Shown here piece after piece: positions 35,442 through 43,287 of a stretch of 64,000 nt of DNA. The translations under genes and the position numbers were made by a program. The number at the start of each line of letters is the position of its first letter. Position 1 is the first letter of the stretch. The notes under the pieces are model-generated. The model made no database searches and was not told the DNA's origin. It saw only the letters and a program-made list of their open reading frames with translations. Origin of the DNA: an uncultured Lachnospiraceae bacterium (GTDB lineage: Bacteria; Bacillota; Clostridia; Lachnospirales; Lachnospiraceae); assembly GCA_944381635.1 (NCBI GenBank), contig CALWLY010000014.1:23851-87850 (forward strand), written 5' to 3'.

Positions 35442-36647
35442 ATGAAAAAGCTTTTAGCACTTGCTATGGCATCTGTTATGGCGTTTTCTCTGGCAGCTTG
35501 CGGAAGCGGCGCACCTGCAGCAGAGACAACTCCGGCAGCAGAAAGCACAGCAGAGACAACAGAATCCACAGAAACAGCAGCAGATACTGTAGCTGCAGCA
35601 ACAGAGGGAGAAGGACTGAAAATCGCAATCGTATCCAGCCCTTCAGGTGTAGATGACGGATCTTTCAACGAAGATAACTACAATGGTATCTTAAGCTTTA
35701 TCGAAGCAAACCCGTCCGCTACCGTAACTCCGGTAAAAGAGCCTACCGGTGACACAGCAGCAGCAGTACAGGCAGTATCCGATATCGTAGCTGATTATGA
35801 TGTTATCGTATGCTGCGGATTCCAGTTTGCAGGAATCGCACAGATTGCACAGGACAACCCTGACGTAGATTTCATTCTGGTTGACAGTTTCCCGTCTGAT
35901 GCAGAGGGCGCTACAGTAGAAGTTGACAATATCTACGCTATGACTTTTGCAGAGCAGGAAAGCGGTTTCTTTGCAGGTATGGCAGCTGCTCTTGAGACAA
36001 CTACCAACAAAGTTGCAGTTGTTAACGGTATTGCATATCCTTCCAACGTAAACTACCAGTATGGTTTTGAATGCGGTGTAAAATATGTAAATGAAACAGA
36101 AGGCAAAAACGTAGAAGTTGTAGAGCTTCCTTCCTACGCAGGAACAGATACAACAGGTGCTAATGTAGGCGGAAACTATGTAGGTTCCTTTGCTGATGAA
36201 GCTACCGGTAAAGTTGTAGGAAACGCTCTGATCGGTGAAGGCTGCGATATCATCTTCGTAGCAGCAGGCGCTTCCGGAAACGGTGTATTTACAGCAGCAA
36301 AAGAAGCAGAAGGCGTAAAAGTAATAGGATGTGACGTTGACCAGTATGATGACGGAGCAAACGGAGATACTAACGTAGTTCTGACAAGCGGTCTGAAAGT
36401 TATGGGCGCTAACGTAGAACGTGTTCTGAATGAAGTAAAAGACGGAACATTCCAGGGCGCTAACGTAGTTCTGACAGCTGAGACAGATTCCACAGGTTAT
36501 GTAAGCGAAGAAGGCAGATGCCAGTTATCTGCTGAAACAATCGAAAAGATTGATGCTGCTTATGAAAAAGTAAAAGCAGGAGAAATCGTACCGGCTTCCG
36601 CAACAAACGGAATTACTCCGGATGACTTTACAGCGGCAGCTGAATAA
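35442..36647 (+). CDS. BMP family substrate-binding lipoprotein (nucleoside import)
   Basis: 401 residues. A lipoprotein signal (SLAAC, Cys at about 20) is followed by a Thr/Glu/Ala-rich linker (about 24-55) and a Bmp/PnrA-type periplasmic-binding fold (IAIVSSPSGVDDGSFNEDNY, CGFQFAGIAQIAQDNPDVDF, FVAAGASGNGVF, IGCDVDQYD). It captures purine or other nucleosides outside the membrane for the ABC importer downstream. AAGGAGGA precedes ATG 35442. Codon use is strongly biased to GTA/GAA-type codons, as expected for a highly expressed gene. A 550 bp hairpin-rich gap separates it from the ATPase gene. Confidence 0.92.
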   Translation: MKKLLALAMASVMAFSLAACGSGAPAAETTPAAESTAETTESTETAADTVAAATEGEGLKIAIVSSPSGVDDGSFNEDNYNGILSFIEANPSATVTPVKEPTGDTAAAVQAVSDIVADYDVIVCCGFQFAGIAQIAQDNPDVDFILVDSFPSDAEGATVEVDNIYAMTFAEQESGFFAGMAAALETTTNKVAVVNGIAYPSNVNYQYGFECGVKYVNETEGKNVEVVELPSYAGTDTTGANVGGNYVGSFADEATGKVVGNALIGEGCDIIFVAAGASGNGVFTAAKEAEGVKVIGCDVDQYDDGANGDTNVVLTSGLKVMGANVERVLNEVKDGTFQGANVVLTAETDSTGYVSEEGRCQLSAETIEKIDAAYEKVKAGEIVPASATNGITPDDFTAAAE

Positions 36648-36740
36648 AAATCTGCCGTCCGAAGGAAAAGGACAGCCAGCAGAGACTTGGGAAAAATTTT
36701 TTAAAGCATGGCTTTGAAAGTATCTGCTGTGATATAAAGT

Positions 36741-36866
36741 AGAAAAGGAGGGTGCCGCAACGTTCTTTTGAAAGGCGCCTGTTGTACCGTATTTTGTGAA
36801 GCACTGTTTTCTCACAAAATACAGTATGACAGACGAAGCCTTTTGATTCTTGCAGCACCTTTTCTT
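36741..36866. repeat. Long multi-helix hairpin after the BMP gene (GGTGC type)
   Basis: AGAAAAGG and GGTGCCGCAA (36751-36760) pair with TTGCAGCACC (36850-36859) and TTTTCT. Inside, AAAGGC/GCCTTT and CTGTTGTAC..GTATTTTGTGA against TCACAAAATAC..GTATGACAG extend the stem to about 45 pairs. Confidence 0.75.
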
Positions 36867-36906
36867 TATTCGGCGGGAACTTTTATTTTCCGCCGAATAA
36901 AGAAAA
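36860..36906. repeat. GGAAA-family hairpin (GGCGGGAA form)
   Basis: TTTTCTTTATTCGGCGGGAA pairs with TTTTCCGCCGAATAAAGAAAA, about 20 bp, one wobble. The outer T-rich arm overlaps the end of the preceding hairpin. Confidence 0.75.
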
Positions 36907-36956
36907 AAGGAATCCAGCAGTATTACGTGTGTACCCGATATGGAAGAGGGAAACAC

Positions 36957-37003
36957 TTTCTTTTGCACAATAGGAAATTTCATTTCCTATTGTGCAAAAG
37001 AAA
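36957..37003. repeat. GGAAA-family hairpin with perfect 22 bp stem
   Basis: Arms 36957-36978 and 36982-37003 are exact reverse complements around a 3-base loop, with AGGAAAT/ATTTCCT next to the loop. Confidence 0.85.
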
Positions 37004-37005
37004 AA

Positions 37006-37100
37006 CGCTCCGCTGAGGATGCGCACTCGCGCGAAAGGTAACCATTGCCTGACGGCATCGCGCTCGGCGCGAGTGTGTGCCAGCGCACACACTCTTTTAT
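37006..37100. repeat. Dispersed repeat modules 2 and 4
   Basis: CGCTCCGCTGAGGATGCGCA, then CACTCGCGC (37024-37032) pairing with GCGCGAGTG (37067-37075) around TGCCTGACGGCA, then GTGTGTGC-CA-GCGCACAC and a short T-run. This is the clearest copy of module 4. Confidence 0.75.
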
Positions 37101-37199
37101 AACGGAGTGTTTCACCGGACAAAAATACAGGTGAAAAGCCGGGCCGGATACAGACGCAATATTTGCTGTGAAAATACAAAAAAGAAAAGGGGGTCTCTT

Positions 37200-38735
37200 A
37201 TGTCAGACTATATTGTTGAAATGCGTCATATCACCAAGCGTTTCCCCGGAATTGTGGCAAATGATGATGTATCGATCCAGATTAAAAAGGGAGAAATCTA
37301 TGCACTTTTAGGTGAAAACGGCGCGGGAAAATCAACGCTGATGAGTATGCTTTTCGGTATGTACGAACCGGATGAGGGGGAAATCTATATTCGGGGAGAA
37401 AAGGTGCAGATATCTTCCCCCAACCATGCGACTAAATTAAACATCGGTATGGTGCATCAGCATTTCAAGCTGGTACAGAATTATACCATTGCGGAAAATA
37501 TCATTATGGGTATGGAACCGATCAAAAAGACACTGGGACTGTTCCCTACTGTGGATATCAAAAAGGCAAACGAGGATATCCGGGCTTTGTCTCAGAAATA
37601 CGGACTGGAAGTAGAACCCACAGATCTGATTGAAAATATTAACGTATCTACCCAGCAGAGGGTAGAAATTCTGAAAATGCTCTACAGAGAGGCCGAAATC
37701 CTTATTTTTGACGAGCCTACGGCAGTGCTGACTCCCCAGGAAATCGAGTTTCTGCTCAATATTATCCGGGGGCTGAGGGACAACGGCAAAACCATTATCC
37801 TGATCACCCATAAGCTGGAAGAAATCAAGCAGGTGGCAGACCGGTGTGCGATCTTAAACAGAGGAAAGCTGATCGATGTGCTGGACGTAAAGAGTACTAC
37901 TACAAAGAACATGGCCAACCTGATGGTAGGCCGTGAGGTAAGCTTTACGGTAGACAAAAAAGAGCCCCATTTCGGAAAAGAGATTTTGAAGGTTGAAGAT
38001 CTGACGGTGAAAAACCGTGACAATTTCGAAGTGGTAAAACATGTTTCTTTTTCTGTTCATGCTGGAGAGGTGTTCGCCATTGCCGGAGTGGCGGGAAATG
38101 GTCAGGTGGAGGTGGCAGATGCCATTGCCGGACTGGCAGACGCGGCAGGCGGCAAAATTATGTTAAACGGCGTGGATATTACTCAGTATTCGATAAGAAA
38201 AAGAACCATGGAGGGAATTTCTTATATTCCGGAGGATCGTCAGAACTACGGTCTGGTTATGGACTTTACACTGTCAGAAAATCTGGGTCTGAAGGAATAT
38301 TACAAAGAACCGTTTTCCAGAAAAGGAATCCTCAACAAAAAGGAATTTGACGCATATGCGGACAAATTGATTGAAAAATATGACATTCGAAGCGGCCAGG
38401 GAAAGAAAACAGTGGTGCGCTCCATGAGCGGAGGAAACCAGCAGAAGGCCATTATTGCCAGAGAGATCGAACTGGACTCCCCGCTGATGATTTTTGTGCA
38501 GCCTACCAGAGGTCTTGATATTGGAGCGATTGAAAATATTCACAGACAGATCATTGGAGAGCGTGACAAAGGAAAAGCCGTCCTGCTGATTTCGCTGGAG
38601 CTGGATGAAATCATGAACTGTGCTGATACTATCGGTGTTATTTATAACGGAGAGATCCAGAAGATAGCCGATGCGAAAACGCTGACCACCAACGAAGTAG
38701 GAGAATTTATGATGGGGGTAAAACAGCATGGCTGA
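37200..38735 (+). CDS. Nucleoside ABC transporter ATP-binding protein (NupA/YufO type)
   Basis: 511 residues with two ATPase domains in one chain, as in sugar and nucleoside importers. Domain 1 has Walker A LLGENGAGKSTL (about 36-47) and Walker B ILIFDEPTAVLTPQE; domain 2 has the degenerate Walker A AGVAGNGQVEVA and signature SGGNQQKAI. ATG 37200 follows AAAAGGGGG; the longer frame runs through the upstream repeat and is rejected. The end overlaps the first permease gene by 8 bp. Confidence 0.93.
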   Translation: MSDYIVEMRHITKRFPGIVANDDVSIQIKKGEIYALLGENGAGKSTLMSMLFGMYEPDEGEIYIRGEKVQISSPNHATKLNIGMVHQHFKLVQNYTIAENIIMGMEPIKKTLGLFPTVDIKKANEDIRALSQKYGLEVEPTDLIENINVSTQQRVEILKMLYREAEILIFDEPTAVLTPQEIEFLLNIIRGLRDNGKTIILITHKLEEIKQVADRCAILNRGKLIDVLDVKSTTTKNMANLMVGREVSFTVDKKEPHFGKEILKVEDLTVKNRDNFEVVKHVSFSVHAGEVFAIAGVAGNGQVEVADAIAGLADAAGGKIMLNGVDITQYSIRKRTMEGISYIPEDRQNYGLVMDFTLSENLGLKEYYKEPFSRKGILNKKEFDAYADKLIEKYDIRSGQGKKTVVRSMSGGNQQKAIIAREIELDSPLMIFVQPTRGLDIGAIENIHRQIIGERDKGKAVLLISLELDEIMNCADTIGVIYNGEIQKIADAKTLTTNEVGEFMMGVKQHG

Positions 38736-39885
38736 TAAGATGGAAAAAAACACAAAGAAAAAATCAAACGTATTTCGTCATATTGTGACAGCAACATTGG
38801 GAAATCCCAAAACCCAGGGAATCGCGATTCCGATTTTTACTATCCTGATCGCCCTGATTGTGGGCGCGGTCATAATGGCTGCGGTGGGCAGCAATCCCTT
38901 CCAGGCATATTACAATCTGCTGCAGGGATGCGGCCTTGCCCCGAAGGAATCTTATGCCACCTATAGAAGTATGCTGACAGACTTTATGAACTTCCTAAGT
39001 TATTTGACACCTATGATTTTTGCCGCGCTTGCAGTGGCAGTGGCCTTAAGAGCCGGACTTTTTAACATCGGTGTATCAGGACAGATGCTGGCAGCAGGAT
39101 TTACCGCCACAATTCTGGTGGGATACAGCCCGCTTCCCGCGGTTCTTTCCAAACCTCTGGTCATACTTATAGGTCTTGTGGCAGGTGCCCTGGTAGGAGG
39201 ATTGATCGGATTTTTAAAATATCGGTTCAACATCAATGAGGTAGTATCCTCCATCATGTTAAACTATATTTTGCAGTATGTATGCAGTTTCCTGATCAAT
39301 ACTTATTTTGTAGATCCGATTTCCAGACAGTCTAAAGCCATCAATCCACAGGCCCGCCTGACGTTGGTGGATACGCCGGTAGGAAATCTGAAAATGGACA
39401 TCCCTCTGGGAATTATACTGGCGCTCATTGCGGTGGTGCTGGTTCGTTTCCTGATGGAAAAGACAAAAATGGGCTATGAGATGAAAGCGGTAGGCTTTTC
39501 CGGAAGCGCATCCCGCTATGCAGGCATCAATGTAGGAAAAAATATTGTCCGTACTATGTTGATTTCCGGAGCATTGTCCGGTCTGGCCGGTGTTACCTAT
39601 TATCTGGGATATTTTGCTTCCATCCGTCCGAGAACACTGGCGGATACCGGTTTTGATGCGATTGCAGTAGCCCTTCTTGGAAACAGCAATCCGGTGGGAA
39701 TTATCTTCTCATCACTGCTTGTTACCTCTATTGACAAAGGCAGTACCTATATGAGTTCGGCATCGGGCGTGCAGGCAGAAGTGGCGTCGGTTATCACGGG
39801 AGTTATCCTGCTGTTTTCTGCATGCGGAGCCTATGTGCGCTATCGGGTGGCTAAAATGAAAGATGCAAAGGAGGAACAGAAATGA
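38728..39885 (+). CDS. Nucleoside ABC transporter permease 1 (NupB/YufP type)
   Basis: 385 residues, about nine membrane helices, with the branched-chain/ribose-type permease motif (ALRAGLFNIGVSGQMLAAGF and GLAGVTYYLGYF). It pairs with the next permease to form the channel of the BMP-linked importer. It overlaps the ATPase gene by 8 bp and the next gene by 4 bp. Confidence 0.92.
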   Translation: MADKMEKNTKKKSNVFRHIVTATLGNPKTQGIAIPIFTILIALIVGAVIMAAVGSNPFQAYYNLLQGCGLAPKESYATYRSMLTDFMNFLSYLTPMIFAALAVAVALRAGLFNIGVSGQMLAAGFTATILVGYSPLPAVLSKPLVILIGLVAGALVGGLIGFLKYRFNINEVVSSIMLNYILQYVCSFLINTYFVDPISRQSKAINPQARLTLVDTPVGNLKMDIPLGIILALIAVVLVRFLMEKTKMGYEMKAVGFSGSASRYAGINVGKNIVRTMLISGALSGLAGVTYYLGYFASIRPRTLADTGFDAIAVALLGNSNPVGIIFSSLLVTSIDKGSTYMSSASGVQAEVASVITGVILLFSACGAYVRYRVAKMKDAKEEQK

Positions 39886-40841
39886 ATACAGTAATTATTG
39901 ATGGTTTATCTTTTGCCCTTCCTCTGTTTATTATGGCAATCGGCGGTATCTACAGTGAAAAGAGCGGTATTACAAACCTTGCCATCGAAGGCCTTCAGGG
40001 CTTCGGCGCGTTCACAGGCGCTTTGGCTGCGGTATTGGTAGCCGGATATTTTGCGGGAACTTCATCCGTGCCTTTCTACATTGCCATGGTGTTTGCGGTG
40101 ATTGGCGGTACGGTATTTTCTCTGATTCATGCTCTGCTGTGTATCCGGTTTAAGGCAAATCAGGTTATCAGCGGTGTAGTTATCAACATTCTGGCCATGG
40201 CCCTGACCTCCTTTTTGACAAAACAGATTAACGCTACCGTATTTGGTGCGGCCAGCGACAGATTTGTACTGGGAGTGTCTAACAGACTGACTGTTCCCGG
40301 ATTGTCATCCATTCCGATTTTAGGTGCTGTGTTTACCGATATCTATCCTTTTGAGATCGTAATTGTTGTGATTGCTTTTATCGCCTGGTTTGTTATGTAT
40401 AAGACCCGTTTCGGTATGCATTTAAGAGCCTGCGGAGACAATCCCCATGCGGTGGATGCGGCAGGTATCGAAGTGGGAAAGGTGAGACTTGCGGCAGTTA
40501 TGGTTTCCGGAGCCCTTTCCGGATTGGGAGGCATCTGCTTTGCATACTCTATTTCTGCAAACTTCTCCAGCAGTATTTATGTAGGATATGGTTATCTTGC
40601 AATCGCGGCGCTGATTTTCGGCAACTGGCGTATTCTGCCTACCCTTGGAGCATGTCTCTTGTTTGGCTTCGCCCGTTCCGGCGGCTATCGCCTTGTACAG
40701 ATTCTGGAAATGCCCAGCAGTTATCAGGATCTTGTTATGATATTGCCTTATGTGCTGACGCTTTTGCTGCTTGTCTTTTTCTCCAAGCACAATCGTTCTC
40801 CTCGAGCTCTCGGTGTGATCTACGATAAGGGCGCAAGATAA
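39882..40841 (+). CDS. Nucleoside ABC transporter permease 2 (NupC/YufQ type)
   Basis: 319 residues, about eight membrane helices, with AIGGIYSEKSGITNLAIEG near the N-terminus and the EAA-like loop LRACGDNPHAVDAAGIEVGK. It completes the importer formed with the BMP lipoprotein, ATPase and first permease. Confidence 0.92.
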   Translation: MNTVIIDGLSFALPLFIMAIGGIYSEKSGITNLAIEGLQGFGAFTGALAAVLVAGYFAGTSSVPFYIAMVFAVIGGTVFSLIHALLCIRFKANQVISGVVINILAMALTSFLTKQINATVFGAASDRFVLGVSNRLTVPGLSSIPILGAVFTDIYPFEIVIVVIAFIAWFVMYKTRFGMHLRACGDNPHAVDAAGIEVGKVRLAAVMVSGALSGLGGICFAYSISANFSSSIYVGYGYLAIAALIFGNWRILPTLGACLLFGFARSGGYRLVQILEMPSSYQDLVMILPYVLTLLLLVFFSKHNRSPRALGVIYDKGAR

Positions 40842-40873
40842 AAAGCATAAAATAAAGAAAATAGCTGAAAAAC

Positions 40874-40998
40874 AAAAATGCATGTCCGTGAAATCCAAAG
40901 AAGTTTTCCGTTGACACTGTGTTTTGCAGCAGCCGATCGGCTGGCAGAATACAGCGGGACGGAGACTGTCCGGGATATTCACGGGCATGCATTTTTTG
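40874..40998 (+). terminator. Large terminator hairpin after the importer operon
   Basis: AAAAATGCATGTCCGTGAA (40874-40892) pairs with TTCACGGGCATGCATTTTT (40978-40996), 19 bp with one wobble, enclosing 85 bases that contain a further GCAGCCGATCGGCTGG hairpin. It ends in a T-run. Confidence 0.75.
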
Positions 40999-41069
40999 TG
41001 TGATAAGAAATGAAATTTCCTTCTGCACAAAAAGGACGCTCCGCTGCAGCCGCGTACAGAGTACTCGCC
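40991..41069. repeat. GGAAA-family hairpin plus module 2
   Basis: TTTTTTGTGTGATAAGAAAT pairs imperfectly with ATTTCCTTCTGCACAAAAAG, then CGCTCCGCTGCAGCCGCG follows. The most degraded copy of the set. Confidence 0.55.
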
Positions 41070-41089
41070 ATTCTTAAGATTAAAAATCG

Positions 41090-41371
41090 TTATCTCATGG
41101 GAGCGTTTCCCGGAAACTGCGGGTAGCCCGGAAGATATCCGGGAGGAACTGATCCGGGGAAGTGGATGGTCGCATCGTAGGCGTCGGTTACCTGTTCTTT
41201 GGAATCCCTGGAGGAACGCGCCAGTTCTTTTTCCTCATCCCTCTCTATAGGATTTACACCGTCTGCAGATATTACAGCCCGATCGGACATATCAGCAGGC
41301 TTGCCAGCTTTCAGTTCCGGGTTCCACATATGATCCAGATCATTATCTTTGAAATTATTTTCAGATTTCAT
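41090..41371 (-). CDS. Small hydrophilic protein, function unknown
   Basis: 93 residues, highly charged, with a Pro/Gly-rich C-terminus (PGSVPPGYLPGYPQFPG). AAAGGAG lies about 9 bases before the ATG on the minus strand, which supports it as a real gene. There is no membrane segment or known motif. It is the only minus-strand gene in this area and has its own intergenic space on both sides. Confidence 0.65.
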   Translation of the reverse strand: MKSENNFKDNDLDHMWNPELKAGKPADMSDRAVISADGVNPIERDEEKELARSSRDSKEQVTDAYDATIHFPGSVPPGYLPGYPQFPGNAPMR

Positions 41372-41424
41372 CCAAAATCGCTCCTTTCTTCTATCAAACA
41401 GTGTTCTGGTGACTTTTACATCGG

Positions 41425-41478
41425 CATCTGAAAGTCAGATGCGCAGTTACTTTTCGCCAATGAATCGGCGAGAGTAAG
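41425..41478. promoter_or_regulatory. Two inverted repeats between divergent genes
   Basis: CATCTG-AAAGT-CAGATG (41425-41441) and TTACTTTTCGCC against GGCGAGAGTAA (41447-41477). They lie between the small minus-strand gene and lacI-type gene and could be operators, but no matching consensus is evident. Confidence 0.4.
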
Positions 41479-41610
41479 GATGCATGATATAGTATGTGTA
41501 GAATAGAGGAAAAGTATTTGAAAAATAGCAGGGTTTGTAATAGAATAAAAATAGAAAATATTCTACAAATTTTTACATAGAATAATTAAAGTTTCAGTGA
41601 GGTTTTTACA

Positions 41611-42678
41611 GTGGCAATTAAATCAAAAGAACTGGCTGAAATGCTTGGGGTTTCTGCGGCAACCATGTCTCTGGTGCTGAATCATAAGCCGGGAATCAGC
41701 GATGAGCTGAGGAATACGCTTCTGACAAAGATCCGGGATATGGGGTATGGTTACATGATCAAGGACTATACAGTATCGGCTATGGTGGAAACTGCAGGTC
41801 AAACAAAGAAAATAGCATATATTATTTATTTGGAATATGCAGAAGCAAGTGAGGAATCGGCTTTTTTTCCGAGAATTATTGAAGGTGTGGAGCGGGAAGC
41901 AAGAAATCTTGGATATCAGCTTGTAGTAATCCATATGGATGAATGTCTGGGAGATTACAATCTTGTGGATTTAAAGCGGGAGGAATATGCCGGGATTATT
42001 GTGCAGGCGGCTTCTTTGGAAGAAGACGTGCTGACGCAGTTGGATGCAACAGGAATTCCCTATGTTACCATTGACTGCTGGAAACGTGGAATGAACGTAA
42101 GCACAGTGAGCGTCAATTATGAACAGGGTTACTTTATGGCTCTGGAATATTTAAAAAATCTGGGGCATACCAAAATTGGCTATATTAAAAGCGGACAGAA
42201 TTCCTTTGCTTTTGAGGAGAGAAATCGTGCTTTTCGCATAGGCTTAAAAGATTTGGGACTGACCTACAACCCCAAGTATGAGTGGGATGTGCAAGGCTGG
42301 GGAGCGCAGGCACGAAGCACTCTTGAAAAGGAGCTGAAAACACTTTCCGATCTCCCCACGGCGATTCTTCTGGAAAATGATGTTTTAGCTACGCCTGTAT
42401 ATCAGGCATTCAGAGAAAAAGGATTGAAGATACCCGAAGATATATCAGTCATCGGATTTGATGGAAGAGAAGTGTGCAGTATGATGGTTCCGCCTCTTAC
42501 CACTCTTAGAATTCCGCGCCGGTTTATGGGCCGAATGCTGATTATGCTGTTATGTCATAAAATAGAAATGGAAGAGCGTGGACTGGAACATACCCATGTA
42601 AATATGAAGATTAGTGCGGAGATTATTGAGATGGGGAGCGTAAAGGAGCTGCAGAGGTCAGAGGATGATGAAAACTGA
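41611..42678 (+). CDS. LacI family transcriptional regulator
   Basis: 355 residues. N-terminal LacI helix-turn-helix (IKSKELAEMLGVSAATMSLV then LNHKPGIS), hinge, and a sugar-binding-like domain (PRIIEGVEREARNLGYQL, ISVIGFDGREVCSMMVPPLT). GTG 41611 is the start, after GAGG. Ligand unknown. No sugar catabolic genes are next to it, so the target could be the downstream serine hydrolase, the small RNA candidate or distant genes. Confidence 0.92.
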   Translation: MAIKSKELAEMLGVSAATMSLVLNHKPGISDELRNTLLTKIRDMGYGYMIKDYTVSAMVETAGQTKKIAYIIYLEYAEASEESAFFPRIIEGVEREARNLGYQLVVIHMDECLGDYNLVDLKREEYAGIIVQAASLEEDVLTQLDATGIPYVTIDCWKRGMNVSTVSVNYEQGYFMALEYLKNLGHTKIGYIKSGQNSFAFEERNRAFRIGLKDLGLTYNPKYEWDVQGWGAQARSTLEKELKTLSDLPTAILLENDVLATPVYQAFREKGLKIPEDISVIGFDGREVCSMMVPPLTTLRIPRRFMGRMLIMLLCHKIEMEERGLEHTHVNMKISAEIIEMGSVKELQRSEDDEN

Positions 42679-42736
42679 AAAGAAATACTTTCATACATTA
42701 GCGTATAAATATTTTTTATAAATTTGAGAAAAAGCG

Positions 42737-42765
42737 TTGACAAATTTATAAAAATAATTTATTAT
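42737..42765 (+). promoter_or_regulatory. Strong promoter with no following protein gene
   Basis: TTGACA (42737-42742), 17 bp spacer of A/T only, TATTAT (42760-42765). Transcription from about 42772 would reach a terminator at 42890 without any reading frame. Confidence 0.75.
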
Positions 42766-42771
42766 AAAGAC

Positions 42772-42890
42772 AAGTTGAAAAGTCATCAACCCACAAAATC
42801 AGACAGCATGGTTTTTCTAAAGAAAAATTATGCTGTCATCCCCCCCCTCAAAGAAAAGGACGTCTGCAGAGATGCGGGCGTTCTTTTTTT
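42772..42890 (+). ncRNA. Candidate small RNA with C8 stretch between two hairpins
   Basis: An RNA of about 119 nt is defined by the promoter at 42737 and the terminator at 42858-42890 (GGACGTCTGC/GCGGGCGTTC plus seven T). A 5' single-stranded region is followed by a hairpin (GACAGCAT/ATGCTGTC, 42802-42837, extended by TTTTTCT/AGAAAAA), then the unpaired stretch TCATCCCCCCCCTCAAAG, then the terminator. The exposed C8 could pair with G-rich ribosome binding sites. No open frame with a ribosome binding site exists in it. Inference from sequence only. Confidence 0.6.
42858..42890 (+). terminator. Terminator of the candidate small RNA
   Basis: GGACGTCTGC pairs with GCGGGCGTTC (three wobbles) around AGAGAT, followed by seven T that also start the next hairpin. 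Confidence 0.75.
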
Positions 42891-42930
42891 ATACGATAGG
42901 AAACTTCATTTCCTATCGTATAAAAAAAGA
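42882..42930. repeat. GGAAA-family hairpin with perfect 22 bp stem
   Basis: Arms 42882-42903 and 42909-42930 are exact reverse complements around CTTCA; apex ATAGGAAA/TTTCCTAT. Confidence 0.85.
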
Positions 42931-43040
42931 CACTCCGCTGTGGATGCGCACTCAGCGCTCAGGCAATCAGAGATTACCCGGAAAATGGCTGCTGGCGCAA
43001 CCGCGCTTCGGCGCGAGTGGCCGCCAAAACACACACTTTT
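42931..43040. repeat. Dispersed repeat modules 2 and 4, diverged
   Basis: CACTCCGCTGTGGATGCGCA, then a variant of module 4 ending CGCGCTTCGGCGCGAG and ACACACACTTTTT. It aligns with 37006-37095. Confidence 0.65.
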
Positions 43041-43086
43041 TGTACCATTTTATATAACGGGAAAAACTTTCTTTTCTAAATAAATT

Positions 43087-43278
43087 TTGGAAAGAAAGAG
43101 AAAAAGGTACCTGCATCATGAAGAATCTTTAAGAATCGGGCTGCGCTTCTTAAACGTCGTGAGGAAGGAAAAGGAGCCGCGTGCCGATTGGGACATTGTC
43201 TGTATGATAAACAGTGGTGACTGTATCAAGGCCGTTGGTGAAGGAAAAGAAACATATATTCCGGATAGGATAGAATAG
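43087..43278 (+). CDS. Possible small protein or gene remnant before the serine hydrolase
   Basis: A 63-codon frame from TTG 43087 ends 9 bp before the next start, its stop overlapping the ribosome binding site of the hydrolase gene. The product is charged (DWDIVCMINSGDCIKAVGEG). There is no good ribosome binding site of its own and no known motif. It may be a leader peptide, a remnant or chance. Confidence 0.3.
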   Translation: MERKRKRYLHHEESLRIGLRFLNVVRKEKEPRADWDIVCMINSGDCIKAVGEGKETYIPDRIE

Positions 43279-43287
43279 GAGGAAGAG

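Noticed and set aside
14609..43040. CRISPR array formed by the dispersed repeats
   Set aside because: Copies are kilobases apart, differ in length and order, and there are no regular spacers or cas genes.
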